DNA from: Nocardiopsis gilva YIM 90087
GTDB taxonomy: Bacteria; Actinomycetota; Actinomycetes; Streptosporangiales; Streptosporangiaceae
NCBI RefSeq assembly: GCF_002263495.1
Contig: NZ_CP022753.1
Location: forward strand, 5,422,312-5,486,311
Length of the DNA stretch: 64,000 nucleotides
Direction: 5' to 3'
Positions 52,027 through 60,437 of the stretch are shown piece after piece (position 1 is the stretch's first letter; each line of letters starts with the position of its first letter). Below the pieces are notes generated by a model. That model was given only the letters and a program-made list of their open reading frames with translations. It did not search any database and was not told where the DNA came from. Both the position numbers and the translations under genes were made by a program.

Positions 52027-54321
52027 TCAGGCCTCCGGATCGCGGGGCAGGCCGAGCAGACGCTCCCCGATGATGTTCAGCTGCACTTCAGTGGTCCCGC
52101 CGTAGATGGTCATGGAGCGGCCGAAGAGCATGGCGCGTGCCCAGACGCCGCTGGGGCCTTGCGGGTCCGCACACGCGGCGGCGCTCCCCTGCCACTCCCA
52201 GATGAAGTCCGCTGCCCTCTGATTGAACTCCACACCCTGGAGCTTGCGCACACTCGACTCGGCCCCCGGTTCGGTCCCTGACACCTGCTTGAGCGCCACG
52301 CGCAGCCCCAGCAGCTCGATGGCCTGCCCCTGGGCCACCAGGCGCCCCAGCTCGACGCGGACGTCGCGGTCGGCCGCGCGCTCGGGTGACTCGGTGAAGA
52401 ACGAGATCAGCTCGGGCAGGCCGACGCCGATCCGCTCCCGCTCGACAGCGCCACCCGCTCGTTGGTCAGCGTGTTGCGCGCGACCTTCCACCCCTCCCCG
52501 GTGCGCCGATGACGCAGTCGTCGGGACGAACACGCCGTCGAAGAACACCTCGTTGAACATGGTGTCCCCGGTGATCTCCCGCAGTGGGCGCACCTCGATG
52601 CCCGGGAGTCCATGTCCACCACGAAGTAGGTGATGCCGTCGTGCTTCCCGCCACCCCGGGTCGGTCCGCGCGAGGCAGATGCCCCACTGGGCGACGTGTG
52701 CGATCGACGTCCAGATCTTCTGTCCGGTGAGCCGGTACCCGCCCTCGACGCGCTCGGCGCGCATCGACAGCGCCGCCAGGTCGGACCCGGCGCCCGGTTC
52801 GCTGAACAGCTGGCACCACATCACCTCGCCGCGCAGGGTGGGGCGCAGGAAGCGCTCCTGCTGTTCGGGGGTGCCGTATCCGGCGATCGACGGCAGCACC
52901 CACGCCCCGATGGCGAGCGTCGGCCCCCGCACCCCGGCCCGTCGCAGCTCCTGCTGGATGACCAGCTGCTCCAGCGGGGAGGCGTCCTGCCCCCAGGGGC
53001 GCGGCAGGTGCGGCGCCACCCAGCCGCCGTCGGCCATAGCCACGAACCGCTCCCGCTGGTCGGTGATGGCGGCGAGCCGGGCCACCTCCGCGCGGATCCG
53101 CTCCCGCGCCTCCCGGCTCTCGGCGTAGTCGAGCTCGATCTCCACCGGGCGGCGCAGCCCGGCCAGCGCCGCCTCGGCGACGGTGGCGGCCCAGTCCGAC
53201 GCCGATCCGGCGAGGGCGCGCAGCGTGGCGGCGCGGCGCAGGTAGCGGTGGGCGTCGTGCTCCCAGGTGAAGCCGATTCCTCCGTGCACCTGGATGCAGT
53301 CGCGTGTGCAGGCCAGAGCGTTGTCGGGGGCGATGAGGCCGACGACGGCCGCGGCGAAGTGTGCGGTGCCGGCCTCCGTCTCCGCCGTCACCTCCCGCTC
53401 CCGTTCGCGCGCGTCCAGGGCCCGCGCGGCGTCCCACACGACGGCGCGCGCCTGCTCGACGGCGATGGCCATGCGGGCGCACTTGTGCTTGATCCCCTGG
53501 AACTGGCCGATGGGGCGGCCGAACTGCTCGCGTGTCGTGGCGTAGTCGACGGCGGTGTCCAGAGCCCACGCGGCGATGCCGGTCGCCTCGGCGCCGAGCA
53601 GCACCGCCGCTATGCCCGCGACGTCGTCGGTGCGCACGCCCGAGAGGACCGCCTCGGCCGGAACGGTGGCCTCGCCGACGTCAACCTTGACGACGGCACG
53701 GTCGGTGTCCAGGCTGGGGAGCGAGGTGACCTGGAGGGCAGCGGCGTCCAGCACCACCCAGGCGGTGCCCTCGTCTGTTCCCGCGTCCGTTCCTTCCGCT
53801 GCTTCCACTTCTTCCACGGGCGCCACGATCACGTCGGCGAGGTGCCCGCCCAGGACGGGGGTGAGTGTGCCACGCACGATCCGGGCGCCGTCGTCACCGC
53901 GCCGGGCGGCGAGCGGGGGACCCAGCGCGAGCGCCGCCGTGCGTGTTCCGTCCGCGAGGCCGGGCAGCAGCGAGGCGCGCATGGTGTCGTCATTGCCGCT
54001 GTGCGCGATGACCGCGCTGGCCAGGACGGTCGGGAGGAACGGCCCGGGCAGGAGCGCGCGCCCAAGCTCTTCGAGCGCGACCGCCAGCCCCAAGAGCCCC
54101 GCGCCCTGCCCGCCGTATTTCTCGTCGATGTGCAGGCCGAGAAGTCCTTGGGCGGCCAATCCCTCCCAGAACGGGGTCCACGTCGATTCCGCCGAATCGG
54201 CTGGCTCGGCTGACTCGGCTGGCTTGACCAATTCGGCCGCTGCCTCACCTCGCACGCGCTCGCTCCAGCCGCGTACTGCGGCGGCCAGCTCCTCGTGCTC
54301 GGCTGTCAGCCCGATGGCCAT
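52027..54321 (-). CDS. fadE34: FadE34-like fused double acyl-CoA dehydrogenase (local frame slips)
   Basis: About 764 residues holding two acyl-CoA dehydrogenase units in one chain, 1-375 and 380-764, the plan of FadE34/ChsE3, a sterol side-chain dehydrogenase. First unit: GLHIDEKYGGQGAG, TTREQFGRPIGQFQGIKHK, CIQVHGGIGFTWEHDAHRYL. Second: WCQLFSEPGAGSDLAALSMR, LTGQKIWTSIAHVAQW, MTIYGGTTEVQLNIIGERLL. Between 52431 and 52660 the translation departs twice from the family and returns; about six single G/C losses explain both, with KHDGITYFVVDMDSPG and PGEGWKVARNTLTNERVALS lying in other frames. ATG 54321 follows GAGGGG. A perfect KstR-type site is 40 nt upstream. Probably co-transcribed with the SGNH esterase. 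Confidence 0.82.
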   Translation of the reverse strand: MAIGLTAEHEELAAAVRGWSERVRGEAAAELVKPAESAEPADSAESTWTPFWEGLAAQGLLGLHIDEKYGGQGAGLLGLAVALEELGRALLPGPFLPTVLASAVIAHSGNDDTMRASLLPGLADGTRTAALALGPPLAARRGDDGARIVRGTLTPVLGGHLADVIVAPVEEVEAAEGTDAGTDEGTAWVVLDAAALQVTSLPSLDTDRAVVKVDVGEATVPAEAVLSGVRTDDVAGIAAVLLGAEATGIAAWALDTAVDYATTREQFGRPIGQFQGIKHKCARMAIAVEQARAVVWDAARALDAREREREVTAETEAGTAHFAAAVVGLIAPDNALACTRDCIQVHGGIGFTWEHDAHRYLRRAATLRALAGSASDWAATVAEAALAGLRRPVEIELDYAESREARERIRAEVARLAAITDQRERFVAMADGGWVAPHLPRPWGQDASPLEQLVIQQELRRAGVRGPTLAIGAWVLPSIAGYGTPEQQERFLRPTLRGEVMWCQLFSEPGAGSDLAALSMRAERVEGGYRLTGQKIWTSIAHVAQWGICLARTDPGWREARRHHLLRGGHGLPGIEVRPLREITGDTMFNEVFFDGVFVPTTASSAHRGGVEGRAQHADQRAGGAVERERIGVGLPELISFFTESPERAADRDVRVELGRLVAQGQAIELLGLRVALKQVSGTEPGAESSVRKLQGVEFNQRAADFIWEWQGSAAACADPQGPSGVWARAMLFGRSMTIYGGTTEVQLNIIGERLLGLPRDPEA

Positions 54322-54360
54322 CGTCGACCCCTCATTCACGTCGTGGCGATATCCCCAGAC

Positions 54361-54374
54361 TAGAACTCGTTATA
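54361..54374. promoter_or_regulatory. KstR-type operator upstream of the FadE34-like gene
   Basis: TAGAACTCGTTATA fits TNNAACNNGTTNNA at all defined positions and lies 40 nt before the start codon. FadE34 is a KstR target in mycobacteria, so the site and the gene call support one another. Binding is inferred. Confidence 0.68.
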
Positions 54375-54486
54375 TAAGCTGGGTCAACACGGATCGGAAT
54401 TGGCACCCCGCACCGATCCGAACACGTCCAGATGGTGGTGAGCTTAGCGGCAGCGTACTGCCGCGCTCCGGGCAGGTCAGCGTGTG

Positions 54487-54500
54487 GGCAACACGTTCTA
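54487..54500. promoter_or_regulatory. Near-match KstR-type site upstream of the DMT-type gene
   Basis: GGCAACACGTTCTA matches the motif except the first T and carries the same ACACGTTCTA half as the sites at 18437 and 30985. It is 68 nt before GTG 54568 in the divergent gap, so it could act on either gene. Confidence 0.45.
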
Positions 54501-54567
54501 CACGGCGCATCTGTCGGTCCCCCTGCTCCGGTCATCCCTCGCAGATCCCTAGGAAAGGCGGCAGTGC

Positions 54568-55470
54568 GTGCTAGGTCTGATCGCCGCGCTCCTCTCGGCC
54601 GCGATCTACACGATCGGGCTGACCATCGAACAGCGCGCCCTCCACCACGCGCCGGGCATCAGCCTCAACCGCCCGCTGCACCTGGCCCGCGTGCTGCTGG
54701 GCAACCCGCGCTGGGTGGGCGGATGCGTCCTGGCGGCGCTCGGCAGCGTCGGCCTGATCGTCTCCCTGGGACTCGCCCCCGTCTCGGTGGTGCAGCCCGC
54801 CTTCGCCGGTGGCATCGCCATGATGCTGCTTGTCATCACCCTGATCCTGGGAGATCCCATCACCCGTGGGGAGCGCGTGGCGCTCGCGCTCATGCCCGTC
54901 GCGCTGCTCCTGCTCAGCCTCTCCCTCGGCGACGGCGGCACCACCGGGACCACGCCGCATATGCCCGCGCTGCTCATCATCAGCGTCGGCACGGTCATCG
55001 CCTGCGTCGGAGCGATGACACTGGCCGGAAGCCGCGGCCGCTACATCTCGGCGGCGGCCATCGGCGCCGCTGCGGGACTGTCCCAGGGCGTCGCCGGCCT
55101 GCAGGGCAAGGGCCTGGGCGGGCTGCTCGTCGAACGGGGGCTCACGGACGCGATCGTCCCCGCCCTGCTCTCCCCGTTCCCCTACCTCTACGCGTTCGGC
55201 TGGGCGGTCGGCATCGTGCTGTTCCAGACGTCGCTGCAGCGCTCCCGCGCGTCGATCACCGCTCCCGTCGCCAATGTCGTGGGCAACGTGTTCATGGTGG
55301 TGCTGGGGACCCTGATCTTCGCGGAGCAGCTGCCGTCCGACCCGCTGGTGCTCGCGCTGCGCGTCGCCGGATTCGTCCTCACCCTCGCCGTCGTGGTCCT
55401 GGTGCGCGGCAACGTCGCCGAGGCGGAGGCCGACACCACCCGGCTGCGCACGGAGGCCGGGGCCCACTAG
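54568..55470 (+). CDS. EamA/DMT-superfamily-type integral membrane transporter
   Basis: 300 residues with about nine to ten helices and an internal repeat: GLIAALLSAAIYTIGLTIEQ, LGSVGLIVSLGLAPVSVVQPAFAGG, then ASITAPVANVVGNVFMVVLG and LIFAEQLPSDPLVLALRVAGF. The proline-containing APVSVVQP and TAPVANVVGN segments are typical of DMT-type exporters such as the DMT family Mg-transporter-like proteins of actinomycetes. GTG 54568 has AGGAAAGG upstream. It diverges from the FadE34-like gene. Substrate unknown; a strong bidirectional hairpin follows. Confidence 0.75.
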   Translation: MLGLIAALLSAAIYTIGLTIEQRALHHAPGISLNRPLHLARVLLGNPRWVGGCVLAALGSVGLIVSLGLAPVSVVQPAFAGGIAMMLLVITLILGDPITRGERVALALMPVALLLLSLSLGDGGTTGTTPHMPALLIISVGTVIACVGAMTLAGSRGRYISAAAIGAAAGLSQGVAGLQGKGLGGLLVERGLTDAIVPALLSPFPYLYAFGWAVGIVLFQTSLQRSRASITAPVANVVGNVFMVVLGTLIFAEQLPSDPLVLALRVAGFVLTLAVVVLVRGNVAEAEADTTRLRTEAGAH

Positions 55471-55538
55471 GAGGGGGCGGGTCGACCGGTGCCCGCTGAT
55501 CCGGACGGACCGGCGCCCCACCCGCCGCTCCAACGGCG

Positions 55539-55572
55539 ATCGGGCCTGCCCCAGACCAGGGGCAGGCCCGAT
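55539..55572. terminator. Bidirectional terminator hairpin
   Basis: Perfect 14-bp arms ATCGGGCCTGCCCC and GGGGCAGGCCCGAT around a 6-nt loop. It lies between the convergent DMT-type gene (ends 55470) and FMN reductase gene (ends 55635). Confidence 0.82.
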
Positions 55573-55634
55573 TCGCTTCGGTTGGATCCCCGGAGCGGGC
55601 GGCGTGAGCCGGCGCGCGAGGGTGCCGGGCGGCG

Positions 55635-56153
55635 TCAGACGGCGACGGCGACCGCGTCGCGCAGCGCCGGGGCGGAGACGCCCGCCCAGGCCTCGATGAC
55701 GTTCGTCGGGTCGGCCAGCTCGCCGCGCGTCAGCAGCAGCCCCGGCTCGGCGACCCACGCCCCGAGGTCCGAGAGCAGGACGCGCAGGTCCTCCTCGATG
55801 TTGCGCCCATTGCGGAGGTCGTCCACGACCGCCATGGGCACGGCGACCGCCCGGCCGAGCCCGAGCTCGGGCAGCCGGTCCAGGAACACCTTGAGCAGCC
55901 CGGTGTAACTGCCGTGGGCCTGCGGCGAGGAGACCAGCAGCACGTCGCTCTCGCTCACCGCGCGCAGCGCCGCGGAGACGTCGGCGCCGGTGTCGGCGGC
56001 CAGCAGCGCCGGGCCGAGTTCGGCGAGGTCGATGACGTTCGGGGAGTCCGTGATGCCGGTGTGGGAGGAGATGGCCTCCGCGGTGCGGACGGCGGCGGAG
56101 CGGACGGCGGAGCGCGGATGCGGATCGGCGACGAGCACGGTGAAACGGGTCAT
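55635..56153 (-). CDS. NADPH-dependent FMN reductase-like flavoprotein
   Basis: 172 residues with a flavodoxin-like fold: the phosphate loop region FTVLVADPHPRSAVRSAAVRT, the central SDVLLVSSPQAHGSYTGLLKVFLDRLP motif typical of SsuE/MsuE-type reductases, and a C-terminal AGVSAPALRDAVAV helix. It reduces free FMN with NADPH for a partner monooxygenase or acts as a quinone/azo reductase. ATG 56153 has AGGAGAA. It is monocistronic, with the promoter region to its right. No obvious partner monooxygenase adjoins. Confidence 0.75.
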   Translation of the reverse strand: MTRFTVLVADPHPRSAVRSAAVRTAEAISSHTGITDSPNVIDLAELGPALLAADTGADVSAALRAVSESDVLLVSSPQAHGSYTGLLKVFLDRLPELGLGRAVAVPMAVVDDLRNGRNIEEDLRVLLSDLGAWVAEPGLLLTRGELADPTNVIEAWAGVSAPALRDAVAVAV

Positions 56154-56645
56154 GGGATTCTCCTGGTGAGAACGGTCCGCGGGGACCGTGAAGCGCATGT
56201 GGGGTCGGTCCGGCAGACCGCCGTATGCGGGAGAGATCGCACGACTATGTGCGTACGCGCAGGGGGTGTCTGCCGGTAGCGGTGGCTAAGTCGGGAACGG
56301 GAGAAGGACGACAGTTCCCAGGGCAGGACCGAAGAACGGGCCTGCGGAGGCACGTTAGCTACGACAGAGTGCGCTGGCCTGCTGTCTCAGATCGACATGC
56401 AGGCGCTGGACGAGCAGCTCACCGGCGGACATGACCCCATGATGAGCGGACGGAGCGCTATCGTCAATGCGTGATGGGCGGATTTGTCGTCGTCTCAGAG
56501 GATTCGGCGACCCGCTCACCGCGACGCCGGACCCGGGCGCGGCCGCGCGATGCCCCGGCTCTCCAGGGGATTCCCGAGGGCCGTGGGCGACGACGGCTCC
56601 CCGAACGGCACGGAGTGTGGGATCGGGCACAGAAGGGCGTGGAGT
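56154..56645. promoter_or_regulatory. 492-nt divergent region between FMN reductase and nagA
   Basis: No gene supported. It should carry the two divergent promoters. An open plus-strand frame joins nagA upstream of 56646 but its Arg/Pro-rich content does not look like protein. I see no DasR-type dre site or other clear palindrome. Confidence 0.4.
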
Positions 56646-57803
56646 ATGGGCCAGGGCGCGACCGAGACGACGCTGACCAACGCACGGCTGGTCACCCCGC
56701 GGGGGGTCCGCGTCGGATGGTTGCGGTGCGAAGGCGCGCGGATCACCGACCTCGGCACAGGTGAGCCGCCGCGCCCCGGTGGCTCACCCATCGACGTCGG
56801 CGGCCGGTGGGTCCTGCCCGGCCTGGTCGACATCCACATCCACGGCGGCGCCGGTGCGGCGTTCACCGCCGCCGACCCCGACCGCATCATGACCGTCCTC
56901 GAGTTCAACCGCTACCACGGCGTGACCGCGGTCGTCGGCGGCCTCGTCTCCGCCTCCCCCGAGGACACGCTGCGGCAGGTCGCGGCCCTGGCGGAGGTCG
57001 CCGACGCGGGGGAGATCCCCGGAATCTACCTGGAGGGCCCCTACATCTCGGCGTCCAAGTGCGGCGCGCACGACCCCGCGCTGCTGCGCGACCCCGACCT
57101 CGCCGAGTTCGACCGCATCGTGAAGGCCGGGCGCGGCCACATCAAGATGATCACCGTCGCGCCCGAGCTCCCCGGAGCGCTCGACCTGATCCGCGCGGCC
57201 ACCGCCCAGGGGGTGGTGGCCGCTATCGGCCACACCGACGCCGACTACGCCCAGACGCGCGCCGCGATCGACGCGGGCGCGACCGTGGCCACGCACCTCT
57301 ACAACCAGATGCGCCCGCTACGGCACCGCGACCCGGGTCCGATCGCCGCCGTACTCAACGACGAGCGGGTGACCGTCGAGCTGATCAACGACGGCGTGCA
57401 CGTCCACCCGGGCGCCGCCCAGGTCGTGTTCGACGCGGCGGGCGCCGACCGGGTCGCCCTGGTCACCGACGCCATGGACGCCACCGGCCTCGGCGACGGC
57501 GAGTACACCCTCGGCAAGCTCCGGGTCCGAGTCCGCGACGGCCAGGCGACCCTGGTCTCCACCGGCGCGATCGCCAGCAGCACCATCGTGCTCCCCGACG
57601 CGATCCGCCAGGCCGTGCACAACGTCCACGGCGTCGGCATCGAGGCCGCGGTCCACTCCGCCTCGGCCGTCCCCGCCCGCGCCCTGGGGCTGCCCGGAGT
57701 CGGCTCCTTGACCCCGGGTAACCACGCCGACCTGCTGCTCCTGGACGCGGACCTCACCGTCGCCGCCACCATGCACCGCGGCTCCTGGGCACGGCCCCTG
57801 TAA
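56646..57803 (+). CDS. nagA: N-acetylglucosamine-6-phosphate deacetylase
   Basis: 385-residue amidohydrolase. The metal site motif LPGLVDIHIHGG (His64, His66), IYLEGPYISASKCGAHD with the catalytic-site Glu, IGHTDADYAQTRAAIDAGA, THLYNQMRPLRHRDPG, and VTDAMDATG are all in place. It removes acetate from GlcNAc-6-phosphate in the cytoplasm, giving GlcN-6-phosphate for glycolysis or wall synthesis. ATG 56646 begins where similarity starts. It stands alone here without nagB or a PTS permease. A 760-nt region with a large palindrome follows. Confidence 0.92.
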   Translation: MGQGATETTLTNARLVTPRGVRVGWLRCEGARITDLGTGEPPRPGGSPIDVGGRWVLPGLVDIHIHGGAGAAFTAADPDRIMTVLEFNRYHGVTAVVGGLVSASPEDTLRQVAALAEVADAGEIPGIYLEGPYISASKCGAHDPALLRDPDLAEFDRIVKAGRGHIKMITVAPELPGALDLIRAATAQGVVAAIGHTDADYAQTRAAIDAGATVATHLYNQMRPLRHRDPGPIAAVLNDERVTVELINDGVHVHPGAAQVVFDAAGADRVALVTDAMDATGLGDGEYTLGKLRVRVRDGQATLVSTGAIASSTIVLPDAIRQAVHNVHGVGIEAAVHSASAVPARALGLPGVGSLTPGNHADLLLLDADLTVAATMHRGSWARPL

Positions 57804-57869
57804 GGAGTGTCCGTCCGAACAGACAGAATCGCGGCTCCGCGCGGGAACAGCGTTGGAAGCGTCGGGATC

Positions 57870-58290
57870 CGGGGTCTGCTGGGCGGCCTTGTTCGCTTTT
57901 GTCTCTCCGGTGTTCTTGGGTGAAAAGCGGCACCGAGGGCGGAGGGGGTTGGGGACACCGGTCGTCCGGCGGGTGGGCGCACGGTGCCCCGGGGCGGGAA
58001 AACACTCGCTGCATGCCCGTTATGTCCGCGCCTGCGTTGATCTCGGGAAAGCGAGCCAAATTCCAGCGGTTTTTTGGCGCACTTTCCCGAGATCAACGAA
58101 TCCACCCTGCGCCGACCAGGACAAACCGGGCATACCCGACACCCGGCGGCCCGCAACCCAACTTCCGGGCCGCCCGCATGGCCCGCCCGGGAGACGATGA
58201 AGGGCGCCCAACCCCCTCCGCCCTCGGTGCTGCTTTTCACCCAAGGACACCGGGAAGATCCTCGCAGACAAGGCCGCCCAGCAGACCCTG
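57870..58290. repeat. Long imperfect palindrome, possible non-autonomous element or structured RNA
   Basis: Outer arms of about 85 bases, 57870-57955 and 58205-58290, are roughly 85-90 percent identical as inverted copies: both read GGTCTGCTGGGCGGCCTTGT and then GGTGAAAAGC followed by CACCGAGGGCGGAGGGGGTT (in reverse on the right). Weaker symmetry (ATGCCCG near 58013 and its counterpart near 58130) continues inward to the centre, where a GTTGATCTCGG hairpin sits. No gene in the 57804-58565 gap is convincing. Open frames on both strands resemble each other only because the DNA is palindromic. Confidence 0.75.
58035..58098. repeat. GTTGATCTCGG palindrome, copy 4, at the centre of the long palindrome
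   Basis: Left arm CGTTGATCTCGGGAAAG (from 58035) pairs with CTTTCCCGAGATCAACG ending at 58098, followed inward by two mismatches and then CGAGCCAAA/TTTTGGCG-like pairing. It shares the terminal GTTGATCTCGG with the three other copies but has a different inner arm. Confidence 0.8.
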
Positions 58291-58565
58291 GTTCCGCACC
58301 AGGCCCCGCCCGGCGGTGATGACGGGCTTATTCACGACGAAACAAGCACAATCGCGCCCCTTGCCGTGATCACCGCGGGAGCCCGCTCACAGCGGGGCGT
58401 CGGCGGCGTATCCCGTCATGTGCCTTTTTGGCCGCCTTACGGCGTGTCCACCGCCAGGAAATGTCGCGCTGCGCAATAATCTGATCGCATACGGCAATGA
58501 TTTCGGATTCGCGGCCCCCTCGCGACTCCGCATGACTCCACGTACGGACATGGCCGAGGGGGACG

Positions 58566-60431
58566 ATGGCATTGCTGAACACCTACCGGACCGTCCGCGT
58601 CGCGTTCGGGCAGGGGCTGAAGCCGGCCGTCCGGGCCATCCTGACGGTGGTCACCCGGCGGTTGCCCGTCTCCGTGCTGCTCATGCCGCTAACGCTGCGC
58701 TGGTGGGGACTTCTCCGGGACAACCCCCGGCTGCACCCCGCCGTGTTCCAGGGACGCGCCGTGCTGGCCCGTGTCTGGGACGGGCCCCTGTCCACCGATC
58801 GGTTGGCGCGTTCCAACCTGCGGCGCTGCGTCGACGTGCTGGACGCCGAGGGCGTCGACTACTTCCTGGTGCGCGGTCTGTCCGAGCGCGAATACACCAT
58901 CGGCGTCGACGCCGACCACCGCGAGCGCGTGGTGGCGGCGCTCGCGGAGCGCTATGGCCGCGACGGGGTGTACGCCGCCCCCATCGGCCGTGGACTTCTC
59001 GACTTTCTGCGGCCGCTCGCCGACCGGCGCGGTCTACGGCGCCTCTACTCGGCTGGGGCCATCCGCGTGGGCGTCTACATCACGGCCGGGGGCGACAGAG
59101 CCGTCGTCGGGCCGGAGCACGGGTGCGTCATCGAGTTCTGGCGCACCGGCCGGAGCGTGCTGGACGACCCCGGCCGCGACCGGGTCCTGAAGGCGCTGCG
59201 CGTCGTCGCCCCCGAGACAGTGCTCAGCGACGCGCTCATCGCCCCGCGCCGCAACCGGGTGAGCGAGGTCCTGCCCGCCGAGGAGCGCCGACCCCAGCGG
59301 GTCCGGATCGGCAACCGCCACTTCCCCACCTTCCCCGCGTTCATCCGGCGGCTCCCCGATGACGTCACCTTTCCCATCGACGTCGTCTACACGTGGGTCG
59401 ATGGTGCCGACCCGCAGTGGACGGCCGCGCGCGACCACCATCTGAGCCGGATCGGCGCGCTGAACCCGACGGCGGCATCGCACTCGCGCTACGTGGACCG
59501 CGACGAGCTCCGCTACTCGCTGCGCTCCCTGGAGATGTACGCGCCGTTCGTCCGCAACATCTACATCGTCACCGACGGCCAGTGCCCCGCGTGGCTCGAC
59601 GCCTCCTCCGACCGGGTGCGCGTGATCGACCACCGCGACATCTTCGACGACCACTCCGTGCTGCCCGTCTTCAACTCGCACGCCATCGAGACCCGGCTGC
59701 ACCACATCGAGGGGCTGAGCGAGCACTACCTGTACCTGAACGACGATGTCTTCTTCGGGCGCCACGTGTCCGCCCGCACGTTCTTCCACGGCAACGGCAT
59801 CGCCAAGGTGTTCCCCTCCCCGTTCCAGTTCGGGCTCGGCATCCCGCGCGTCGACGACCAGCCGGTGGACGGGGCGGCGAAGAACAACCGCGAGCTGATC
59901 CGCGGGGCGTTCGCCCGGTTCCCCGCCCACAAGTTCAAGCACACGCCCATCCCGCAGCTGCGCTCGGTCATGTTCGATCTGGAGGCGCGCTTCCCCATCC
60001 CGATCGCCCGGACCACGGCCTCCCGGTTCCGGCAGCCCGGCGACGTGTCCATGGCCTCGTCGCTGCACCACTACTACGCGCTGCTGACCGGCCGCGCCGT
60101 CGAGGGCGAGATCGACTACACGTACATGAACCTGGCCGATCCGGAGGGGGTCGCCACCCGCATGCGCGCCCTGGAGGAGCGCCGCCCCTTCGATGCCTTC
60201 TGTATCAACGACACCACGAGTCCCGCGCGCGGCGCTGCCGTCGGGGGCGCCGACGCCGCCGGGGTCCGCGCGGCCGCCATCGACCGGCAGGTCCGCGCGT
60301 TCCTGGAGTCCTACTTCCCGTTCCCCGGTTCCCTGGAGCTGGGCACGGCGCCGGCCGACATCCCGGCGCAGATGCGGCGTCAGCACGGCGGCGGCGCTGA
60401 GCGCGCCCCGTCGAGATCCGAAGCCGCGTGA
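58566..60431 (+). CDS. Stealth-family sugar-phosphate transferase (capsule/wall polymer)
   Basis: 621 residues. The four Stealth conserved regions are present: CR1 IDVVYTWVDGADPQW (about 271-285), CR2 DELRYSLRSLEMYAPFVRN and IYIVTDGQCPAWL, CR3 HHIEGLSEHYLYLNDDVFFG, CR4 AHKFKHTPIPQLR onward. These enzymes transfer hexose-1-phosphate from UDP-sugars to make phosphodiester-linked capsule or wall polymers. A 270-residue N-terminal domain, including DVLDAEGVDYFLVRGLSEREY, is similar to one before CR1 in the next Stealth gene. ATG 58566 follows GAGGGGG. First gene of the Stealth locus. Polymer unknown. Confidence 0.9.
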   Translation: MALLNTYRTVRVAFGQGLKPAVRAILTVVTRRLPVSVLLMPLTLRWWGLLRDNPRLHPAVFQGRAVLARVWDGPLSTDRLARSNLRRCVDVLDAEGVDYFLVRGLSEREYTIGVDADHRERVVAALAERYGRDGVYAAPIGRGLLDFLRPLADRRGLRRLYSAGAIRVGVYITAGGDRAVVGPEHGCVIEFWRTGRSVLDDPGRDRVLKALRVVAPETVLSDALIAPRRNRVSEVLPAEERRPQRVRIGNRHFPTFPAFIRRLPDDVTFPIDVVYTWVDGADPQWTAARDHHLSRIGALNPTAASHSRYVDRDELRYSLRSLEMYAPFVRNIYIVTDGQCPAWLDASSDRVRVIDHRDIFDDHSVLPVFNSHAIETRLHHIEGLSEHYLYLNDDVFFGRHVSARTFFHGNGIAKVFPSPFQFGLGIPRVDDQPVDGAAKNNRELIRGAFARFPAHKFKHTPIPQLRSVMFDLEARFPIPIARTTASRFRQPGDVSMASSLHHYYALLTGRAVEGEIDYTYMNLADPEGVATRMRALEERRPFDAFCINDTTSPARGAAVGGADAAGVRAAAIDRQVRAFLESYFPFPGSLELGTAPADIPAQMRRQHGGGAERAPSRSEAA

Positions 60432-60437
60432 TCGTCC

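Noticed and set aside
57870..58290. Insertion sequence with terminal inverted repeats
   Set aside because: There is no transposase-like frame between the arms and no target duplication I can see; recorded instead as a palindromic element of unknown type.
57299..58369. Open frames on both strands over the nagA end and the long palindrome
   Set aside because: The two frames share words such as TPSALGAAFHPRTP only because the DNA is an inverted repeat; no ribosome site and no known domain.
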